Shown here: positions 19,503 to 25,000 of the stretch, piece after piece
Position numbering within the stretch: the first letter of the stretch is position 1
Layout: each line of letters begins with the position of its first letter
Assembly (NCBI GenBank): GCA_030704615.1
Contig: JAKLZA010000211.1
Coordinates: 1 to 25,000, forward strand
DNA length: 25,000 nucleotides
Origin: Takakia lepidozioides
Taxonomy: Eukaryota > Streptophyta > Takakiopsida > Takakiales > Takakiaceae
Direction of reading: 5' to 3'
Notes under the pieces: model-generated
The model's input: the letters and a program-made list of their open reading frames with translations, nothing else
Database searches by the model: none
Told to the model about the DNA's origin: nothing
Translations under genes and position numbers: made by a program

Positions 19503-19816
19503 GAAATATGTACTGATGAGGGCCTTTGCCGCATAATTACAGTTATAAAACTAGCCAGACATGGTCATTGAGCATAATCTGTACCAAGCACATCTACTCA
19601 CGTTAAACCTAAATCGTCATCTAAACAATACCCAATGTATTCTTGGACGGGAACGCCATGGTGTGCATTGACATAACAACCATGGGATGTCATTGCCAGC
19701 TGAAGCACAACGCTAACCAATACAAGAGAAAGAAAAGATAGAATCTAAGACATCAAGATGCACACTTGCTCCAACATACAAAAGAACAAAACATTAGGAT
19801 TACATGAAATGGCATA
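19503..19816. other. No gene seen between two PPR-like pieces
   Basis: No recognisable frame; probably intron or flank carried along with the PPR sequences. Confidence 0.4.
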
Positions 19817-20130
19817 CTAGTGGGCATTGATATTGTTGTTGTAAATGACAACATTAGGGGGTGTGCCCTCACTCTTGGCTCTCTGAAACCAGTGTTCTGC
19901 AGCACTTTCCACATCCCCAAACACACCAAAACCGCCACCATCCACATATTCCCATTTGGACATAAGTTGGAGCTGTGCAATCAGCCGAAGATCTATAGGA
20001 ATTTTTGCTTGAGCTGTAAGCATTGACCATCATAACAATTGAATGGATGCGTGGAGGTCCTTCATGTCCACTTGATAGGCAAAGGCTGAGGGCAACATCT
20101 GAGGGGTTGTCGCGTGTATAATCAAGCAAA
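19817..20130 (-). pseudogene. Second PPR-like fragment
   Basis: On the minus strand, VESAAEHWFQRAKSEGTPPN followed by VVIYNNNINAH is a PPR unit of the P type (A-x-W-F, G-x-x-P-N-x-x-x-Y-N-x-x-I). Upstream on the same strand lie AFAYQVDMKDLHAS and LRLIAQLQLMSKW in shifted frames. It lies 5' of the larger PPR pseudogene on the same strand and could be the front of it or a piece of another gene. Confidence 0.5.
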
Positions 20131-20241
20131 AAAAAATAGGCATCTAATGTCTTGTTGGATGACCAGCTACAGTGGAAGGGTGAGGGAGTGAGTACATACT
20201 CAGAATTGCCAACTTGGCGAATCTAGAAATAAGGACATTGA

Positions 20242-20971
20242 GTGTGGCCACATTTGGTGCAACCCCTTCAGCCTCCATCCCCTCCACACAAGCTACTGCT
20301 CCCTCATGTCACGTTTCTCTATGTGGAACGTTCCGTGATTGTGGATTATATCATAATGGACAAAAAATTGTTTCCCCAGAGTGCCAATGTACTGTTGATC
20401 GATAGAACTGATATTGGTACCTCTGACCACTTCTTGGTTTGGACTGATATCAAATGGGGTTGCCCAACACCAAGATATCTGCGATACGTTCGAATCAGAA
20501 GTGGCGCATAGAAAAATTCCATAATGAAGAGGTCAAGATTGAGTAATGTCCAGGCCTTGCAAGAGGCTCTCCCTCATTTTGTCCACTCGCTCCAAGATGC
20601 AAGAAATGAAGTCGAAAGAGCAGTGGATTCTTGGGGAGAGTTTCGTCTCCTCTGCGGCTAACAAGATCATTGGGAGGAAACTAATTGTTTGCGGTAGAGC
20701 TGTTAATTGGTGGACCAATGAGATTAAACTCAAGATAGCTGAGAGACGAGTAGTTTATAAATAGTGCTGCAATTTGAAAACCAACAAAGAATTGTGGGTG
20801 AGGTACTACCAGATCCGTTTAAAGATATCAATCAGCTTGTACAACCGTCGAATTTCCAGTTTTCATCCATTGGATGAACTAGAATTCCATTTAATCGCCC
20901 TTCGCAGCTGCCTCCGGCTTGATAATTTGATGTCATCTTCCATCACCTCTAAAAATCACCAAACTTGGTGA
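20242..20971 (+). pseudogene. LINE (non-LTR retroelement) remnant: end of endonuclease and linker
   Basis: The frame shows HVTFLYVERSVIVDYIIMD and, 30 residues later, TSDHFLVWTDI. These are the 'TF---RS-iDYi' and 'SDH-lv' blocks that close the apurinic-type endonuclease of plant L1-like elements. The following stretch (ALQEALPHFVHSLQDARNEV, then WWTNEIKLKIAERRVVYK and ELWVRYYQIR) matches the linker before the reverse transcriptase in style, but needs three frames and crosses several stops. No reverse transcriptase follows. The element copied itself through RNA; this piece is 5'- and 3'-truncated and dead. Confidence 0.65.
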
Positions 20972-21153
20972 CAAATTATAATTAGATGCCCCGTAGCTGC
21001 TTGTAAAATCTCAAGGGAATCGGGGAAGAGAAGCCACACCTTTTGTTGGTTTCCATGGTTTTGCCATATAGGTAGTCTGCCGCTTCTTGACAGTTAAAAT
21101 ACTGGTGGTGCCCCCAGGGGGTCTTTGGCCCTGCCACTGGGCCATCTAGCATC
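20972..21153. other. No feature seen
   Basis: Short spacer between the LINE remnant and MITE copy 2. Confidence 0.4.
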
Positions 21154-21400
21154 GGGCTGAAGCATACTACAGTGGCTCACTTTTGTCCAGTCTACTCTAA
21201 TCTACTCTCATTTTTCATCTTCAAAACACAACAACTTTGTCTGGAAACCAATTTTTGGGTGATTTCAAATTGAGTTGACAACAAAAATAAATTGCAACAC
21301 CTAATTTGAAGTTCCTATGAAAAAAGATATAAACGAAAGTAGACTAGTTTAGACTAGAAATTTTTTCCGCAAAGTGAGCCACTGTAGCATGCTTCTGCCC
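21154..21400. mobile_element. 247-bp MITE, copy 2, abutting the RING frame
   Basis: Same length and orientation as copy 1 at 13996-14242. It starts GGGCTGAAGCATACTACAG and ends CTGTAGCATGCTTCTGCCC. CATC is found immediately on both sides (21150-21153 and 21401-21404) and may be a short target duplication, though copy 1 does not show a matching one. Confidence 0.85.
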
Positions 21401-21402
21401 CA

Positions 21403-22518
21403 TCGCGGGAAACACGTATAGAAGAAGCGTTGTCCTCCCTCCAACGTGCAGCACGTTTGTTGAATCGAAGCGTAGATAGCATCTCTGCTAATTTGCAAAG
21501 GCACCACACTGTGTGTGCTATATTCACGTTGAAGTACACTGGATTCACTACATGGGGTGATGTGGATGCCATGTTTGAGCACTGTGTGCATACAATTTCT
21601 GATATCAATAAGAGCATAAATTGGGATTTGGAAGTAGAGGAGGAGTGGGACAGCAGGCCGAGAATGTCATCCGGCATTCATGATGAATCGCGGACGTGGA
21701 TACCACGGAGCAATCCAGCGTCATGGGTAACAGATGGTACGGTGTGCACAATGTGCCTAAACCCTTACGGACCAGAGGGAGACTATATGCTTGGTTCATG
21801 TGGCCATTTGTTCCACCCCACATGTTTCATATCGGCAGCCATGCGAGCCAAATGCCCTCACTGCAGTGGACCAATCCATCGACGTTTCTATGAGTTGTTT
21901 GGGTTGCAAGACAATATGCCCACGGGATACGAGTACAACCGGTACAACATGCCATTGGATGTAGAGCCTTACGATTTTTTAAATTGTCAGCACTGGGGGG
22001 AGACAATGACATGGGATGCTCCAAGAGAGATGCACGTCTTGGATGCCTTGACTATATCTAGGGTTAAAGATCCGGTGACCTTTTGGGTGACATCCAACTG
22101 GGAAATAACCGTGCATGCTAGAGGCATACGGGACCCAGTCCAAATGGAGCTTTTTTGCCGGAACTTGGGAGGGCATTGGAGCTGTACCAAACAAAGATTC
22201 TTCCGACTGCCTGAGGATCCATGGGTGCCAGCGGAAAACAACCCATACAATCGCGAACCGATTGGGAGAGACCTATTTCAAAGGGAGTTGGAAGACGTTA
22301 GCATCCTTTGGGATGATATGAATGAGAGGAACTGGGTGCCTCGTCGGGATGAATGGCCATTTCCTCCAGAGTTGCGCAGAGACCCCCAGCAGGAGGAGGT
22401 GTTGGACAATTTCAAGGCTGCCATCAGGAGTGTTGTTCGGTATTGGCAGAACACATGGCGTGACCAAGTTGCCCCTATTCCATGGGTGTTCTTGCCACTT
22501 CCAAACAATCGGATTTAA
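21403..22518 (+). CDS. RING-H2 zinc-finger protein, C-terminal half of the split gene
   Basis: The frame is open from just after a TAG at 21385-21387 inside the MITE to TAA at 22516-22518. It has no good ATG at its head, so its 5' part is missing. An N-terminal helix (EEALSSLQRAARLLN) precedes a RING with Cys codons at 21745, 21754, 21799, 21823, 21853 and 21862 and His at 21805 and 21814. The pattern C-x2-C-x14-C-x-H-x2-H-x2-C-x9-C-x2-C is RING-H2. RING-H2 proteins are mostly E3 ubiquitin ligases. All eight ligands are intact. The roughly 220 residues after it are Trp- and Pro-rich (WVTSNWEITVHARGIRDPVQ, FRNLGG-like blocks) and match no family I know. The helix resembles a continuation of the coiled coil that breaks off at 18002. 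Confidence 0.7.
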   Translation, partial: SRETRIEEALSSLQRAARLLNRSVDSISANLQRHHTVCAIFTLKYTGFTTWGDVDAMFEHCVHTISDINKSINWDLEVEEEWDSRPRMSSGIHDESRTWIPRSNPASWVTDGTVCTMCLNPYGPEGDYMLGSCGHLFHPTCFISAAMRAKCPHCSGPIHRRFYELFGLQDNMPTGYEYNRYNMPLDVEPYDFLNCQHWGETMTWDAPREMHVLDALTISRVKDPVTFWVTSNWEITVHARGIRDPVQMELFCRNLGGHWSCTKQRFFRLPEDPWVPAENNPYNREPIGRDLFQRELEDVSILWDDMNERNWVPRRDEWPFPPELRRDPQQEEVLDNFKAAIRSVVRYWQNTWRDQVAPIPWVFLPLPNNRI

Positions 22519-22772
22519 TTGAAAAATTACATGAAGTCGTAGCAAGAGCGACAAACCCGGCTCTGGCAAATGTGGAAGAGAGTCAGTACTCGCCTAGAAC
22601 GCTACGCATAATGGCAAGGGTGGACCACACAACACTGGGTCCCTCTTTGACCACTCGAGCCCAGGCTCGAGCTCTCCATATTGGTGGAGGCACGTCCTCT
22701 ACACCCGGAGTATCTTCATCAATATCTAGAGATGACAACAACGAAGTAATTAATCTAGATAAAGATGACTAG
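22482..22772 (+). CDS. Continuation of the RING protein in another frame (tail)
   Basis: This frame overlaps the end of the RING frame by about 35 bases and continues 84 codons past its stop. It has a helix (SDLIEKLHEVVARATNPALA), a Ser/Thr-rich region and an acidic end (NNEVINLDKDD) before TAG. A one-base change near 22508-22516 would fuse it to the RING frame, so I take the RING stop as a frameshift lesion. A separate small gene or programmed frameshifting is possible, but no slippery site was seen. Confidence 0.4.
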   Translation: MGVLATSKQSDLIEKLHEVVARATNPALANVEESQYSPRTLRIMARVDHTTLGPSLTTRAQARALHIGGGTSSTPGVSSSISRDDNNEVINLDKDD

Positions 22773-22869
22773 AAAGGCTAGAAACGTAGGGAGTAGGCCA
22801 AAGGTCTCAGGTTGCGAACACTTAAATGTGCAACCCACTGTATTGTCTACGTAATTTTTGGAAATACGA

Positions 22870-23215
22870 GGTTCATCCTTTTAACCATTTTTTAATGACC
22901 TCATACTTGTTCGGTACCTATTCGACGGCATGTACAATATACTGGCAAAATTTGTTGAGTGAAGATACCATTGGTTCACCCATTGCAATATTTTAAATCA
23001 AACTCATACTTGTCCGGTACCTTTAAGAGGGCATGTACAATGCAATGGCAAAGTTTGAAAGCAATCAGAAATCGGCACATCAAGTAACCATTGGTTCATC
23101 CTGTGAACCATTTTTTATTGATCTCATATTTATCTGGTCCATGTAAGAGGGCATGTAGAACATACTGGCAAAATTTCAAATCATTCAAAAACTTTTTGAT
23201 CAAGGAACCTTGAGG
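22870..23215 (+). repeat. Satellite-like array, three units of 103-120 bp
   Basis: GGTTCATCC/GGTTCACCC starts units at 22870, 22973 and 23093. Shared inner blocks are CTCATACTTGT, GGTACCTTTAAGAGGGCATG and ACTGGCAAAATTT. Identity between units is moderate. Confidence 0.75.
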
Positions 23216-23276
23216 GGGAAAGATGAACGTGCTAGAAGGTGATAGTACACCTCATTTTCGAGTTTCTTGGTCTTGG

Positions 23277-23910
23277 TCACGCACGTTGCATATGGAGTCA
23301 TTACACGCCCCACTCAAAAACGGAATGAAAAAAAAAAACATGAGCATGCGAAACACAATCCAACAGGTCCCAAAGTAATAGTAGATCCAATGGAATACAT
23401 TCAATGGGTGAACGGATGGTTGCCCATCCAAATCATTTTTGTTTGCTTCCAAACTTTGCCAGTACGTTCGAGACACCCTCTCACGGGTCCCGGACTAATA
23501 TCAAATCAATCGAAATTCATTCGATGGCTCAACAGATGGTTGGCCATCGAAATGATTTTGGTTCGCTTTGAGACTTGGCCATTATGTTCAATGTACCATG
23601 GAAGAGGCCCCAAAGTAATATGAGATCAATTGAAATTCGTTTAATGGGCCAACGGATGATCGAATGAATTTCGATTGAATCTGATAATAGTCGGGGACTT
23701 GTGAGAGGATGTCTCAAACGTACTGGCAAAGTTTGGAAGCAAACAAAAATGATTTGGATGGGAAACCATCCGTACACCCATTGAACGTATTCCGTTGGAT
23801 CTGCTATTACTTTAGGACCTGTTGGACTGCATTTCGCATGCTCATGTTTTTTTTTTTTCATTCCGTTTTTTAGTGGGGCGTGTAATGACTCCATATGCAA
23901 CGTACGTGCC
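23277..23910. repeat. Large inverted repeat, arms about 250 bp, spacer about 125 bp
   Basis: The left arm (about 23277-23530) begins with GCACGTTGCATATGGAGTCA. The right arm (about 23657-23910) is its reverse complement at roughly 90% identity, ending ATGACTCCATATGCAACG. Both arms contain the satellite unit of 22870-23215. Because of the symmetry the two strands encode near-identical short peptides (for example SLHAPLKNGMKKK), which are not taken as genes. Confidence 0.9.
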
Positions 23911-24420
23911 AAATTTGGGAGTGATCAAAATTCATTTGGATCCAAAACCACAGTTTCTTGCATGTTTTGCACTCCAAACTTGATTTGTGTTCTACTTCAT
24001 GCACTCTTCATAGAGAGTTCTGCAATAAAGAGCGAAGAGAACACTTTTTTTTGGGGGCATTTTTGATTGGTCCAAAACATTTGGCGGCAGAGTAGCAGTG
24101 GGATGCTTGAAGCCGCAGAACAAAATTGAGCCAAAAACAAAATCGATACGTGCCAGAAACCCCCAATGAAAGGCAGTGCAAACCTATTTATTGGCTTAAA
24201 AATTAATTTAAATTCAATTACATTCTGGAATGGCTTGGCGTCGATGGGGAGGCAAATGATTTATTCATCTGTTGTGTCGCACACATGTTGAAGCACATGT
24301 GGGCAAAAGAAGGGCTTCAACCACATCCGTTCAATGGGTGCAATAGCCGTGCACGCATTGCAGGATTTTTTTCTTCACAATGAACAAAAACCAGATGACA
24401 ACTAAACGCCCGATTGGCCC
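23911..24420. other. No gene seen
   Basis: AT-rich sequence without a recognised gene or repeat, apart from an ACACATGT/ACATGTG pair at about 24280-24300. Confidence 0.45.
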
Positions 24421-24625
24421 ATCGAACAAATTTCGATTGATCTCATATTACACTGGGACCTATCAGAGGGTACATTGAACACACTGGCCAAGTCTCAAAG
24501 CAAACGAAAATCATTTGAATGGGCAACCGCTCAAACGGATGGTTGGCCATCGATGGTTCGCTTTGAGACTTGGCCAGTATGCTCAATGTACCATGGAAGA
24601 GGCCCCAAAGTAATATGAGATAAGA
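24421..24625. repeat. Further satellite units in inverted arrangement
   Basis: GGTACATTGAACACACTGG (from about 24470) is mirrored by CCAGTATGCTCAATGTACCA (about 24573-24592) around a centre near 24535. The right half repeats 23541-23624 in the same orientation (GAGACTTGGCCA, TACCATGGAAGAGGCCCCAA). Confidence 0.75.
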
Positions 24626-25000
24626 CGAGTAGGAGTGGTTGGTGTGAACTTATAGACGAGAGCCCAAGTGGAGGCCGCATAGAGTACCATTACTTGAGTC
24701 GATAGAGCATCCCAAGCATTCTCGCATAGAAAGGTTGATCCCATCTTACCATTCACCATTTATGTATGTGATTCATTTATTTTCCAAGCAAAGCTTGAAG
24801 TTGAAAATCTGATTTAGGCTCTTCAAAAGAGGAGAGTGCATTGTGGAATCCCACTATTTCATGTCTAGTACCAATAGAGCCTTGTATTTGAATTGTTTGA
24901 AGAAGGAATCTTTGTGTTTTTGGTTACTAAATTGAAATATAGCCAGCTCTGGAGAAGGAAGGCCATCAAACTGGATCTATGATATAAGGCCACTATAAGG
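24626..25000. other. No gene seen at the right edge
   Basis: No frame of note. A weak tRNA-like pair of boxes (GAGTCGATAGAGCA, AGGTTGATCCC) occurs at about 24695-24745 but does not fold as a tRNA. Confidence 0.4.

Noticed and set aside
23267-23912. Near-identical peptides of about 120 residues on both strands
   Set aside because: They come from the inverted repeat arms and have no recognisable domain.
24690-24750. tRNA gene
   Set aside because: Only loose A- and B-box similarity; no cloverleaf can be drawn.

Overview
The window looks like nuclear DNA of a land plant, most likely a bryophyte or another non-seed plant. The evidence is spliced genes with GT/AG introns, a nepenthesin-type aspartic protease, PLS-type pentatricopeptide repeats of the style common in moss-like genomes, plant MULE- and hAT-type transposase remains, a non-LTR retroelement and many AT-rich repeats. 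The lineage is inferred from protein style only. No prokaryotic operon, rRNA gene or CRISPR array was seen.

Layout. 1-1822: decayed Mutator-like transposase remains on +, ending in a well preserved SWIM zinc finger. 1985-2415: two short tandem arrays that share a GGCGCC core in opposite orientations. 2416-5290: non-coding DNA with several small repeat families. 5291-8339: the one gene that looks intact, a four-exon aspartic protease with its own TATA box and poly(A) signal. Both of its catalytic motifs depart from the consensus. 8340-10807: repeats, including a 150-bp direct repeat pair that brackets an exon-like gene fragment.

10808-16800: a compound hAT element. A BED-hAT transposase on + (about 11870-15788) is broken by stops, frameshifts, a nested insertion of about 0.8 kb and a 247-bp MITE. 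It lies between two arrays of hairpin-forming units of about 51 bp that are inverted relative to each other (10859-11400 and 16114-16505).

16556-22772: a TATA box, a leader intron, a charged coiled-coil reading frame (16925-18002) and, 3.4 kb further on, a RING-H2 reading frame (21403-22518, continued in another frame to 22772). I read these as two halves of one gene separated by unrelated DNA: a minus-strand PPR pseudogene, a second PPR-like piece, a LINE remnant and a second copy of the same 247-bp MITE. 22870-24625: a satellite-like family of about 120-bp units arranged both head-to-tail and as palindromes. 24626-25000 holds nothing I can name.

The genes do not form a pathway. The window is mainly a record of nested insertions around one host-like protease gene and one disrupted gene of unknown function. 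All domain calls were made by eye from motifs, and no database search was run.
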